A stretch of 64,000 bases of DNA from assembly GCA_016931535.1 (NCBI GenBank), contig JAFGEP010000150.1, forward strand, positions 40,504 to 104,503, given 5' to 3'. Below the pieces are notes generated by a model. The model was given only the letters and a program-made list of their open reading frames with translations. It had not been told where the DNA came from and made no database searches. The position numbers and the translations under genes were made by a program. Below, piece by piece: positions 19,931-28,176 of the stretch (the first letter of the stretch is position 1; every line of letters starts with the position of its first letter). Source of the stretch: Bradymonadales bacterium. GTDB taxonomy: Bacteria; Myxococcota_A; Bradymonadia; JAFGEP01.

Positions 19931-21414
19931 CAGATCGCTCCCTCAGACTCGCCGTCGATGGCCATCTTCTCCTCCGCTCCACCCGTCTCCACTGGATGAA
20001 GCAGCGCAGCCACCACCTGCTCCAGGTGGATGGAGCGCGACCCCTTGACCAGGATCACGTCCCCTTCCCGTGCCGATTCACGGGCGGCCTCGGCACACGG
20101 TCCCGCCTCCGAAAACCACGCCAGATCGGCCACCCCCTCGGATCGGGCCCCCGACAACAGCTCGGTTGCCATCTGGCCCACACCCCAGATCCGCACACAG
20201 CCCGATCGGGCAGCATCCCGGCCAAGCAAACGATGATGCATCCCCGCCTGCTCTCCCAGCTCCAGCATGTCCCCGAAAATGGCCCACCGCCTGCCCGGCC
20301 GCTGCCGGTGAACCTCCAGCGCGGCACGCATCGAGCCGGGATTGGCGTTGTAACTGTCGTCCAGCACCCAGTAACCGCGAGGTGATTGGACCCACTGGGT
20401 CCGGCCTGCCACCGGTTGGATCTGGCTGGCAACCCGGGCCACGACCTCCGACCGCCGATCGGCGGGCAGCAGATCCCAGACCACTCCGACACAGGCCGCC
20501 AGGTTCAGGGCGTTGTGCTCACCCGGCAGGTTCAGCGCCACCTTCAATCGGCTGCTCTCCTGGTCGGCTCCCATCCGAACCGCGTAGTGGGCCACCGTGG
20601 GAGTGTCCCCCTGGAAATCGACCAGCTGGATGCAAGAGCCTGGGGAGGTGCCGAAGGTCCTGACCTCCCCCTCATAGCCGGGGGGCAACAGACCCTGCTC
20701 GCACCACCGTTGAGGAAGAACAGCCACCCCGGCAGCCGGCTTGCCACAGAAGATCCGCCCCTTCTCCCGCGCCACCCCGTCGATATCGGTGAACCCTTGC
20801 AGGTGCGCCGGCGAGATGGTCGTCACCAGGGCGCGGTCGGCGGGTGCCATAGCGATCAGCTGATCGATGTCCCCCGGACGGCTGGCCCCCATCTCCAGCA
20901 CGGTGAACCGGTGATCCGGAGCGAGCTCGGCAAGCATCATCGGGAGGCCGATGTGGTTGTTCAGGTTACCCCGGGTGGCCAGAATCGGCCCCCCGGTCGC
21001 CTCCTGGAGCAGTCGCTCGATGAGGTTCTTGCTGGTGGTCTTGCCGTTGCTCCCCGTCAAGGCGATGGCGATGCGATCGGGCCTCAACCGCCCATGCTCC
21101 CTCCACAGAGCCGATCCCAGGCGGATCAGGGCCTGGTAGGTGTCCGCCACCACGATCGCCGCCTCGTCGGCGAGCACCTCCGGCTCCCGGCCACGCTCGA
21201 CCAGAAAACAGCGGGATCCTCGGTTGCGTGCCTGATCGATGAACTCGTGCCCATCCCGTTGGCCCCTTAGAGCCACGAAGAGATTGGCGGGGGCAGTCGT
21301 TCGGCTGTCGTTCGAGATCCCGGCCACTCGACACCAGGCACAGCCCCGGACCTCCCCCCCGCACTCCTCGGCGATCCGTTGGACCGACCAGGTCTGGAAG
21401 ATCGCCTCGCTCAT
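19930..21414 (-). CDS. murF: UDP-MurNAc-tripeptide:D-Ala-D-Ala ligase MurF
   Basis: 494 residues. It joins D-Ala-D-Ala to UDP-MurNAc-tripeptide with ATP in the cytoplasm. The N-terminal UDP-binding domain has the SNDSRTTAPANLFVAL pattern, the ATP loop is TGSNGKTTSKN, and the C-terminal domain keeps DDSYNANPGSM, a MurF hallmark. The ATG at 21414 overlaps the murE stop by 4 bp (ATGA); an upstream ATG at 21444 lies inside murE and is less likely. D-Ala-D-Ala must come from a Ddl encoded elsewhere. Confidence 0.97.
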   Translation of the reverse strand: MSEAIFQTWSVQRIAEECGGEVRGCAWCRVAGISNDSRTTAPANLFVALRGQRDGHEFIDQARNRGSRCFLVERGREPEVLADEAAIVVADTYQALIRLGSALWREHGRLRPDRIAIALTGSNGKTTSKNLIERLLQEATGGPILATRGNLNNHIGLPMMLAELAPDHRFTVLEMGASRPGDIDQLIAMAPADRALVTTISPAHLQGFTDIDGVAREKGRIFCGKPAAGVAVLPQRWCEQGLLPPGYEGEVRTFGTSPGSCIQLVDFQGDTPTVAHYAVRMGADQESSRLKVALNLPGEHNALNLAACVGVVWDLLPADRRSEVVARVASQIQPVAGRTQWVQSPRGYWVLDDSYNANPGSMRAALEVHRQRPGRRWAIFGDMLELGEQAGMHHRLLGRDAARSGCVRIWGVGQMATELLSGARSEGVADLAWFSEAGPCAEAARESAREGDVILVKGSRSIHLEQVVAALLHPVETGGAEEKMAIDGESEGAI

Positions 21415-22976
21415 CGGGCGCCCTCCCCACCGTCTCTGCGCCATCCTTCCAGCACTTCCCTGGCTACTTGCCGATCGTCGAAGGGGATCAAGCGCCCCTT
21501 GATCTCCTGGGTGGTCTCGTGGCCCTTGCCTGCCAGCAGCAGGACCGCATCGGCAGGGGCGGCGGCGATGGCCCGGCTGATCGCGGCCCGCCGGTCGGGC
21601 TCCACCAGGTACCCCTCGGCCCCACCCGAAAGGGCGGACAGCTCCTTTTTACCGCTCTGCTCGACCCCTTGGCGGATGGCCTCGAGGATCCGGTCGGGCT
21701 CTTCGCTGCGGGGGTTGTCGCTGGTCAAGACGATCACATCGGCCAGCTCTCCGGCCACCTGTCCCATCTGGCTGCGCTTGGCGCGGTCCCGGTCTCCTCC
21801 ACAGCCGAAGACCACCCAGAGCGCCCCCGGGCATCCCTCTCGCAGGGCTGCCAGGGAGCTACCCAAGGCCAGGGGGGTGTGGGCGAAATCGACGAACACC
21901 GCCGGACCCTGTCCCTCGTCGCGGGCTACCCGTTCCAATCGACCGGGAATCCCCTCCAACCGAGCGCAGCCTTCGGCGATGTGGACCGGTGCGATACCGC
22001 AGGCATGGGCTACCGCAGCAGCCGCCAGAGCGTTGTAGATGTTGTGCCGACCCGGCAGCGGGAGGGCGACCTCGAGGCTCTCTCGACCCTCGAGGTGGAG
22101 GAGGAAACGGCTGGTCCCGACGGGGCTTTCCATCGGCTCCGCCCAGATCTGGGCCTGCCGATCAAGCCCAAAGCTCATCTTGGGAGCGTCCACCTCCTCA
22201 AACAGGCGGCGTCCATAGGCATCGTCCAGGTTGACCAGGGCCACACCCGGCTTGCCGACCTCTCGCGAGGCGACCAGCCGCTCCGTGAACAGCCGCCGCT
22301 TGGCGAGGTAGTACCGTTCCATGTCACCATGGAAGTCCAGGTGCTCTGGTGAGAGGTTGGTGAAGACGGCGGCATCGAAGACCGCCTCCTCCAGCCGGTT
22401 CATCATCAGCCCGTGGGAGGAGGCCTCCAGCACGACCGAGTCGGCACCCCGCTCGATGTAGTCATTCAACAGCGCCAGGAGGTCCAACGACTCCGGAGTG
22501 GTATTCTGCCCGTGGATCTCCCACTCGCCCAGGCGAAAAAAAATGGTGCCCATTAGAGCACACCGCCGGCCCGCCTGTGCCAGGATCGACTCCACCAGAA
22601 AAGCGGTGGTGGTCTTCCCGTTGGTGCCGGTGATCGCGATGGCGGTCAGACGCTCGAACGGCCTGGCATAGAAGCGGTTGGCCAACCTGGCCAGCGCCTC
22701 CCGCGAGTTGGGCACCACCAGGATGGGGACCGCCGGGTCTTTGACCAGGTCCTCCAGGGCGACCTCGCTGCGAGCATCGGTGACCAGGGCTACGGCGCCT
22801 TGCTCCAGTGCCCGGGGGATGAACCGATGACCGTCCACCCGCGATCCGACCAGGGGGACAAAAAGGGTCGAGCCCGTGACCTTGCGGCTATCGAAGGCGA
22901 TGTGGGCGATCTCCGGGTTGCCGGCAGTCCGCCATCTGTTGCCGTTCAACCCTTCGATGAGCGCCTCGAACCTCAT
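21411..22976 (-). CDS. murE: UDP-MurNAc-dipeptide:meso-diaminopimelate ligase MurE
   Basis: 521 residues. It adds the third amino acid of the stem peptide. The ATP loop is TGTNGKTTT and the Mg-binding and carbamoyl-Lys region is ordered as usual. The DNPRSE motif near the C-terminus is the signature of meso-diaminopimelate (not lysine) specificity, which tells the peptidoglycan type of this organism. The ATG at 22976 overlaps the ftsI stop by 4 bp (ATGA). An ATG at 23096 would lie within ftsI. Confidence 0.97.
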   Translation of the reverse strand: MRFEALIEGLNGNRWRTAGNPEIAHIAFDSRKVTGSTLFVPLVGSRVDGHRFIPRALEQGAVALVTDARSEVALEDLVKDPAVPILVVPNSREALARLANRFYARPFERLTAIAITGTNGKTTTAFLVESILAQAGRRCALMGTIFFRLGEWEIHGQNTTPESLDLLALLNDYIERGADSVVLEASSHGLMMNRLEEAVFDAAVFTNLSPEHLDFHGDMERYYLAKRRLFTERLVASREVGKPGVALVNLDDAYGRRLFEEVDAPKMSFGLDRQAQIWAEPMESPVGTSRFLLHLEGRESLEVALPLPGRHNIYNALAAAAVAHACGIAPVHIAEGCARLEGIPGRLERVARDEGQGPAVFVDFAHTPLALGSSLAALREGCPGALWVVFGCGGDRDRAKRSQMGQVAGELADVIVLTSDNPRSEEPDRILEAIRQGVEQSGKKELSALSGGAEGYLVEPDRRAAISRAIAAAPADAVLLLAGKGHETTQEIKGRLIPFDDRQVAREVLEGWRRDGGEGAR

Positions 22977-25042
22977 GGCATCCTCGTCGTCAGGTCCCAA
23001 GACAGTTCGTACTGCCCGCGCAGGTAGAGATCGACCCCGGAACCCCTTCGAACTCGGGCGCCCACCGCCGGCCATTGATGTCTGACCAGCCCCCAACCAT
23101 GAATGGTCAGCTGGATCCCTTCCGATTCGGCCAGCTCCAGCGCCTCCGACAGAGTCAACAGCGTGAAGTCCGGCACCGTCACCCGTTCGCTGTCGTCGGT
23201 CGGAGGGGAAAACACCGGTGGTTCCTCCGGATCCGCCTGAGGCACGGTCTCTTGCGGCACCGGATCGGCAGCGGTGGCAGGTGCAGACTCCTGGGCCTCC
23301 CCCGCCTGGTCGGTGAACACGGCCCGGGTTGCCAAGGCCTGCTCGGCGACCCGAGCGAAAACCGGTGCCGCCACCACGCCGCCATAGTGGTCGACCTGCG
23401 GCTCATCGATCATCACGACGATGGTGAACTGCGGATCGTCGGCGGGAACGAACCCCGCAAAGCTGGCCATCCATAGATCCCCGTACAGACCGGTCTCGGG
23501 ATCCACCTTCTGGGCGGTTCCGGTCTTTCCCGCCACCCGAATCCCAGAAAGCGCCGCCCGGGTGCCGGTACCCGGGGAGACGACTACCGATTCCAGCGCC
23601 TCGGTGACCTGAACGGCCGTCTGCCGGCTGATCACCCGGTGGCGGACCCGCGGCTCCCGGGTTTCCAGGATCCTGCCATCCAGGCTGCGGACCTCGCGCA
23701 CCAGCTGGGGCTCCATGAGCTCCCCCCCGTTGGCGATGACCGAGTAGGCAAGGGCCAACTGGATGGGGGTGGTGGCGATCCCCTGACCGAAGGCGCGGTT
23801 GGCCAGCTCGATCTCGGCCCAGGGGGGAGTGGCCACCAGGCCCCGCTGCTCGCCGGCCAGACCGATCCCGCTGGGCTCACCGAAACCGAACTGCCGGATG
23901 GCCTGGTGAAACCGTTCTTGTCCCAACCGCTGGGAGATGCGGTAGATGCCCACATTGGAGGAAACCTGGATCACCTGCCAGGCGGATATGGTGCCGATCC
24001 CACGGCGAGAGTCCGAAATCCGGTACTGCCCCACCTGGGCTCTTCCCTGGCCGCATTCGATGCGGGTCTCCGGCTCGATGACATCCGCTTCCAGGGCAGC
24101 CGCGTAGGTAAAGGTCTTGAAGGTGGAGCCCGGTTCCCAGCAGTCGGTGATGGCTCGGTTGCGCCAGTCGGCTGCGTGACTGGAACGGAATCGGTTGGGA
24201 TCGAAGAGGGGCCAGGAGGCCATGGCCAACACCTCGCCGGACTGGGGATCCATCACCAGGATCACGCCGGTGCGGGCGCTCTGCTCCAGGATGACCCTCT
24301 CCAGTTCCCGCTCGGCGATCCGTTGCAGGGTGGCATCGATGGTCAGGACGATGGAGGACCCTTCCAGCTGTTGAAGATCGGGCGCTTCGCGAGAGATGAG
24401 GGGACGGCCATAGGCGTCACGCAAGCCCCTCACCTCCATCACGCCACCCGACAGGGTAGCATCCAGGCTTCGCTCGATCCCCTCCAACCCGTAGCCATCA
24501 TCACCCACGAACCCCAGCAGGTGCCCGGCACGGACCCTCATGGGGTAGAACCGCTGCCATTCGGTGGTGCTGTGGATGCCCGGGATCGCGAGCTGGCGGA
24601 TCTGGGAAGCGGTATGAGGGGCCACCCGGCGCGCCAACCAGCGAAAACGCTGGGGACCAGCCATCTCCTGGATCAGGCTGGCCTCGCTCGCTCCCAGCAA
24701 GGGAGCCAGGGAAGCTGCCGCCTGGGTGACCGAGACCAGCTCGTGCGGACGTGCGAAGATCGATTCGGCCCGCACACTCACCGCCAGCTCCCCGCCGTTC
24801 CGATCGTAGATGGCCCCTCGTCGGGCCCGGATCTCGATCCCGCCGACCAGCTGAGCCTCCGCTTCTCGGGTGAGATCATCGAACCGCTCCACCTGGAGCT
24901 CCAACGTGCGCCCCATGACCGCGCCAAACAGCAGACACAACACGAGGACAACCAGAGCCCCTCGCCATTGGCTGAGGATCGGCTTGTCGGGGAGGTCGTC
25001 CGACCGCCGTTCCTCCACCGCCCGTTGTCCACCCTCGTTCAT
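22973..25042 (-). CDS. ftsI: Septal transpeptidase FtsI (PBP3) with PASTA domain
   Basis: 689 residues: one membrane helix (about 27-45), a pedestal domain, and a transpeptidase with SxxK (STFK, 306-309), SxN (SSN, 361-363) and KTG (506-508). A Pro/Glu/Ala-rich linker leads to one PASTA-like domain (about 620-675; VTVPDFTLLTLSEAL). It cross-links septal peptidoglycan with FtsW. A PASTA domain on the division transpeptidase is common in Firmicutes and in some deltaproteobacterial lineages, and absent in E. coli. The ATG at 25042 has a GGGAAGGGA site about 12 nt upstream. ftsL ends 46 bp before. Confidence 0.97.
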   Translation of the reverse strand: MNEGGQRAVEERRSDDLPDKPILSQWRGALVVLVLCLLFGAVMGRTLELQVERFDDLTREAEAQLVGGIEIRARRGAIYDRNGGELAVSVRAESIFARPHELVSVTQAAASLAPLLGASEASLIQEMAGPQRFRWLARRVAPHTASQIRQLAIPGIHSTTEWQRFYPMRVRAGHLLGFVGDDGYGLEGIERSLDATLSGGVMEVRGLRDAYGRPLISREAPDLQQLEGSSIVLTIDATLQRIAERELERVILEQSARTGVILVMDPQSGEVLAMASWPLFDPNRFRSSHAADWRNRAITDCWEPGSTFKTFTYAAALEADVIEPETRIECGQGRAQVGQYRISDSRRGIGTISAWQVIQVSSNVGIYRISQRLGQERFHQAIRQFGFGEPSGIGLAGEQRGLVATPPWAEIELANRAFGQGIATTPIQLALAYSVIANGGELMEPQLVREVRSLDGRILETREPRVRHRVISRQTAVQVTEALESVVVSPGTGTRAALSGIRVAGKTGTAQKVDPETGLYGDLWMASFAGFVPADDPQFTIVVMIDEPQVDHYGGVVAAPVFARVAEQALATRAVFTDQAGEAQESAPATAADPVPQETVPQADPEEPPVFSPPTDDSERVTVPDFTLLTLSEALELAESEGIQLTIHGWGLVRHQWPAVGARVRRGSGVDLYLRGQYELSWDLTTRMP

Positions 25043-25088
25043 GTCCGCGCCATCCCTTCCCACCAGTCCACCCGACCTGTTGCAGGAT

Positions 25089-25430
25089 CTACCGCTCCTG
25101 CCCGATCCGGATCTGGCGCGGTCCGGTCGGTCGCAACCCCAACCATTCCAGCGCCTCGATCTCCAGCCGCTCCGCATTGCTCTGCAGGGCGGTTTCCACC
25201 AGCAGCCTGCGATTCTCTTCCAACAGGCGGCTATGCTCCTGGGTCTGGGCCGCCAGGTCGTATCCCAGCCGGTACACCTCGTGGCGCCCGTCCAGGTAGC
25301 GCAACAGGACGGCACCAAAGGCGACACACACCATCAGACAAGCTGCAAGCCAGAGCAGATCGGCGGAACCCTTGAGCTTCTTGCGCACTGCCGTCTTCGA
25401 TCCTTGGGGAACTGCTCTGGCCGTCTCCAC
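25089..25430 (-). CDS. ftsL: FtsL-like divisome protein
   Basis: 113 residues: a short basic cytoplasmic part, one membrane helix (LLWLAACLMVCVAFGAVLL), then a coiled coil with leucine/valine heptads (EVYRLGYDLAAQTQEHSRLL). Size, topology and the slot between rsmH and ftsI identify it; FtsL sequences themselves are poorly conserved. It would pair with FtsB and FtsQ in the periplasm. The start is GTG at 25430, with GGGAGG 8 nt upstream. An ATG at 25490 would lie inside rsmH. Confidence 0.88.
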   Translation of the reverse strand: METARAVPQGSKTAVRKKLKGSADLLWLAACLMVCVAFGAVLLRYLDGRHEVYRLGYDLAAQTQEHSRLLEENRRLLVETALQSNAERLEIEALEWLGLRPTGPRQIRIGQER

Positions 25431-25443
25431 TCGACTGCCTCCC

Positions 25444-26403
25444 TCACCCCGCTCGCCTGCGCGCGGCACGCAGGCGAGCGCTGCGCGCACGGGGATTGGC
25501 CTCGATCTCCGATGCCTCCGGCCGCACCGCGGCCCGTGTCAAGATCTCCAGGGTACCCCCTTCGAGCTGGTCGGCCCGCAAAGGAACGCCGGGGGGGGCT
25601 GTCTTCCCCTGGGCCTGACGGATGAGACTCCGCTTGACGATCCGGTCTTCCAGGCTGTGAAAGGAGAGGAACACCCCGACCCCGCCGACCCGCAGCAGAT
25701 CGGTGAGGCCGTCGCACAGCGTCTGAAGGTCCTCCAGCTCCCGGTTGACCGCGATCCGCAAGGCCTGGAAGACCAGGGTAGCCGGATGGATCCGCCGATG
25801 TTGCCGAGCCCCTGCCAACCTCTCCACCAGGCGGGCCAGATCCAGGGTGCTTTCCAGCCGCCCCTCCCTCCGCTCTCGCTTGATGGCTCGCGCCAGACGG
25901 GCGGCTTGCGGAACCTCTCCGAAACGACGAAGGATGGTCCGAAGACCATCCTCGTCGAGGGAGTCGATCAGCTCGGCGCAGCACTGTCCTTCCTTGGACA
26001 TCCGCATATCCAGCGGTCCCTCCGTGAGAAAACTGAACCCTCGCCCCGGGGTGTCGAGCTGGGGGGACGACACGCCCAGATCGGCGACGATCCCATCTAC
26101 GCGCCGACTGCTACCCTCCCTTTCTCCAAAACCCACCTCCTCCAATAGCTCGGCCAGCCGTCCGTAGCGGGCCCTCACGAGGACAGTGCGGTGTTGGTAT
26201 CTCTCGAGCCGAATCCGGGCAGCCTCGATCGCCTCGGGGTCGACATCCACCCCCAGCAACCGCCCGGTAGGAGCGCTGGCCTGAAGGATCGCTTCCCCGT
26301 GGGCTCCCGAACCGATGGTGGCATCCACATAGTGACAACCTGGCCTGCAAGCCAGATACCGAATCACCTGGTCGGTCAGTACCGCTTCATGCACGAAGGC
26401 CAT
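25444..26403 (-). CDS. rsmH: 16S rRNA (cytosine-N4)-methyltransferase RsmH (MraW)
   Basis: About 319 residues. It methylates N4 of C1402 in 16S rRNA using S-adenosylmethionine. The family start AFVHEAVLTDQVI, the SAM-binding DATIGSGAHGEAIL and the later DLGVSSPQLD and SFHSLEDRIVK motifs are all clear. It sits second in the operon after mraZ, as in most bacteria. ATG codons at 26409 and 26403 are both possible. The C-terminal tail is Arg/Ala-rich. Confidence 0.97.
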   Translation of the reverse strand: MAFVHEAVLTDQVIRYLACRPGCHYVDATIGSGAHGEAILQASAPTGRLLGVDVDPEAIEAARIRLERYQHRTVLVRARYGRLAELLEEVGFGEREGSSRRVDGIVADLGVSSPQLDTPGRGFSFLTEGPLDMRMSKEGQCCAELIDSLDEDGLRTILRRFGEVPQAARLARAIKRERREGRLESTLDLARLVERLAGARQHRRIHPATLVFQALRIAVNRELEDLQTLCDGLTDLLRVGGVGVFLSFHSLEDRIVKRSLIRQAQGKTAPPGVPLRADQLEGGTLEILTRAAVRPEASEIEANPRARSARLRAARRRAG

Positions 26404-26477
26404 GAGCATCCCATCCTGGGGAAGCCGGTCCCGGTGTCATCGATGCTGTGCTGTCCAGGTCACCTCAAACCGAACGA

Positions 26478-26966
26478 TCACCCCGTGCCACTCCCGCTCC
26501 GCCGAACCAGGGTCCCCAAGGTCTGGCGCAGGACGCCCCTGTCCTGCAGGGCAGACTGGATCCGGGTTCGCCACCGAACAGGTTCCCAAAGCTCCAGGTA
26601 TCGCCCCTGACCTACCCACACCACCGCATCTTTGATCCCGGCATGCTCGCGCAGGGCCGGACGGATCAGGATCCGGTTGTGGCCATCGAGGTCGACCTCC
26701 GTCGCCAGGGAGAAGAGGACCCGTCGGATATCGGCCGCCGTCTCGTCCAGATCCAACAGGTCGTCCAAGCTGGACTCGAACCGCTCCTCCTCGGCCTCCC
26801 AGTCCTCCAGGAGGTAGAGGCGAAGGCAGTCGTCCAGCCAGCGCAACAGGATCAGGGGAGCGGGCTTCCCGCCGCCTCTGGCCTGGATGATCTCCCGAAA
26901 GGAGGAGGGCATGGCCGTCCGTCCCTTCTCGTCCAGACTGTGCTCGTATTCACCGCGGAACTTCAT
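26478..26966 (-). CDS. mraZ: Transcriptional regulator MraZ
   Basis: 162 residues with the two AbrB-like halves of MraZ. The first opens with KFRGEYEHSLDEKGR, the second with EVDLDGHNRILIRPALREHAG. MraZ forms a ring and represses its own dcw operon by binding repeated GTGGG-type boxes. Here four such repeats at 10-bp spacing end 10 nt before the ATG, which fits autoregulation. The ATG at 26966 (MKFRGEYEHS) is the conserved start; an ATG at 27011 would lie in the operator. Confidence 0.97.
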   Translation of the reverse strand: MKFRGEYEHSLDEKGRTAMPSSFREIIQARGGGKPAPLILLRWLDDCLRLYLLEDWEAEEERFESSLDDLLDLDETAADIRRVLFSLATEVDLDGHNRILIRPALREHAGIKDAVVWVGQGRYLELWEPVRWRTRIQSALQDRGVLRQTLGTLVRRSGSGTG

Positions 26967-26976
26967 CCTTGACCAA

Positions 26977-27016
26977 GAAGCCCACTTGCTCCCACTTTGA
27001 TCCACTTCCATTCACT
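26977..27016 (-). promoter_or_regulatory. MraZ operator: four 10-bp direct repeats
   Basis: On the minus strand, AGTGAATGGA, AGTGGATCAA, AGTGGGAGCA and AGTGGGCTTC run head to tail with an exact 10-bp period. The known MraZ box is a set of TGGG-type repeats separated by 5 nt, which matches. The first repeat overlaps the -10 hexamer, so MraZ bound here would block initiation. Confidence 0.85.
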
Positions 27017-27044
27017 TATAAGACCGGCGAAGGACCGAGGTCAA
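27015..27044 (-). promoter_or_regulatory. Promoter of the mraZ/dcw operon
   Basis: TTGACC and TATAAG are separated by 18 bp on the minus strand. The predicted start of transcription falls within the MraZ repeats, some 40 nt upstream of the mraZ ATG. Confidence 0.75.
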
Positions 27045-27212
27045 GAGAAATCTGCCCCGAACAAGATATTTTTGCAAAGAATATTGGGAACTTGGAGCAT
27101 GTCCACACACCTGAACACAACTTCAGCGGTTTCCCGGTCACCGGCCGACGAGTCGCCGGCTCCGACGGAAGAGACTCCAAATTCTAACCGATTTCTAACA
27201 GGATACCCACTG

Positions 27213-27232
27213 GTGGATCAAAGTGGATCACC
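27213..27232 (+). promoter_or_regulatory. Second MraZ-like box on the opposite strand
   Basis: Two GTGGATC-type repeats with a 10-bp period lie on the plus strand. Fourteen bases (GTGGATCAAAGTGG) are identical to the middle of the mraZ operator, but in reverse orientation and about 200 bp away. It precedes a pair of small rightward genes and may regulate them or help MraZ bridge two sites. Confidence 0.6.
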
Positions 27233-27465
27233 CGGGGAACCTCCCCCTCGCTTCCCGCTCGGCTTGCCCTCCCACCCACCCCCCTGTTTCCCGCCCTCTA
27301 GCCGCCTCACCACCACATCGACCTCGACCAGCCGCTGTGTCCCGCTCCCTTTCCCCTCTTCAAGCGACCGTTGACCCGCAATCACCTTGATGGTAGGTAC
27401 TCCCTTCGTTTCGACCGACTGAACCGGGCGGCCCAACCGCGGCTTGCCCCCACGGGATGAAGACC
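27233..27465. other. C/T-rich intergenic stretch
   Basis: The 500 bp between mraZ and the next rightward gene hold the dcw promoter and two MraZ-type boxes in their mraZ-proximal half. The remainder is pyrimidine-rich on the plus strand, with no convincing gene or promoter. Confidence 0.4.
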
Positions 27466-27654
27466 ATGGCTGATGAACCTGTAAACACCAACACCCCTGC
27501 CCCCCCACCCGATCCCAAGGTGATGTGCTACGTCTCCAAGGAGATGGTTCCCCTCAGTCAGACCGTCGAGGTGACGTATGGCGACAAGGCCTTTCGAGTC
27601 CTCGCCAAGTACGTCAGGTTTCCTCTCCCGGCGGATGACACCCACCGGTCGTGA
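27466..27654 (+). CDS. Small conserved-looking protein of unknown function
   Basis: 62 residues from the ATG at 27466 (an ATG at 27457 would add three). A Pro/Thr-rich head precedes a compact segment with one Cys (MCYVSKEMVPLSQTVEVTY) and a short basic-hydrophobic end (FRVLAKYVRF). A lone CYVSKE motif followed by beta-type residues suggests a tiny fold, but I cannot name the family. The stop overlaps the next GTG start by 4 bp (GTGA), so the two are co-translated. A MraZ-like box lies about 235 bp upstream. Confidence 0.6.
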   Translation: MADEPVNTNTPAPPPDPKVMCYVSKEMVPLSQTVEVTYGDKAFRVLAKYVRFPLPADDTHRS

Positions 27655-27998
27655 ACGCCGCCCCCCCGGGAGACGTTCCCACCTGGAACCACCGGACTGG
27701 ACCGGCACCATCCGTTTCGGCCGAATTGCCCTACGAGCAAGAGGAGGAGGCTCAGGATCTGCCCGAGATCAGGGCGCTTTGGGCCCAGGCCGAAGCCGCT
27801 TTCGAGCTCGGACACAATCGACGGGCGTCCCGGCTCCTGGCGACCCTCCTGCGGTATTCCCTCTCCGATGACCTCAAGAGGAAAGCGCTCTCGCTCAGGC
27901 GTCGCATCCGTCCCGACCCTTACGCTCTGGCACTCGCCATCCTCTTGGCCGCTCTCCTGCTTGTCGTCTGGATTCTGGCACTTCGGGCGGGAAGCTAG
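27651..27998 (+). CDS. Small tail-anchored membrane protein
   Basis: 115 residues starting at a GTG that overlaps the preceding stop. A disordered head leads to a helical segment (IRALWAQAEAAFELG, RASRLLATLLRYS) like one or two TPR helices. A basic stretch (RKALSLRRRIRPD) and a C-terminal membrane helix (ALALAILLAALLLVVWILAL) follow. That puts the helical part in the cytoplasm, anchored at the membrane. Function unknown; the coupling to the small upstream gene implies a shared role. Confidence 0.65.
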   Translation: MNAAPPGDVPTWNHRTGPAPSVSAELPYEQEEEAQDLPEIRALWAQAEAAFELGHNRRASRLLATLLRYSLSDDLKRKALSLRRRIRPDPYALALAILLAALLLVVWILALRAGS

Positions 27999-28022
27999 CC
28001 AATTCGATTCACTCCGCTCAAA

Positions 28023-28035
28023 GCCTCGGGGGAGG
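28023..28035 (-). repeat. REP-like element, 13-bp fragment
   Basis: On the minus strand this reads CCTCCCCCGAGGC, identical to the first 13 bases of copy 1 at 4333. It lies just beyond the tail of copy 2 and may be a remnant of a third copy. Confidence 0.45.
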
Positions 28036-28055
28036 AGAGCTCGGCCAGAGGCTAG

Positions 28056-28110
28056 GATCGCCCCCTCCGTCGCTCCGCGACACCTCCCCCGGACTCCGTC
28101 TCGGGGGAGG
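28056..28110 (-). repeat. REP-like palindromic element, copy 2
   Basis: Same plan as copy 1: arms CCTCCCCCG / CGGGGGAGG around 10 nt, then a small stem and the tail GGAGGGGGCGATC. The second stem is GTCGC / GCGAC with loop GGA, where copy 1 has GGCGGC / GCCGCC with loop GTA. The pairing is kept though the bases differ. It too lies between convergent gene ends. Confidence 0.75.
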
Positions 28111-28176
28111 AGATATGCCCAGGCGGCGCGCTTGTGGCATCGCTCAAGGCCGGCTACCACACGCCGTCCGTTTCAG

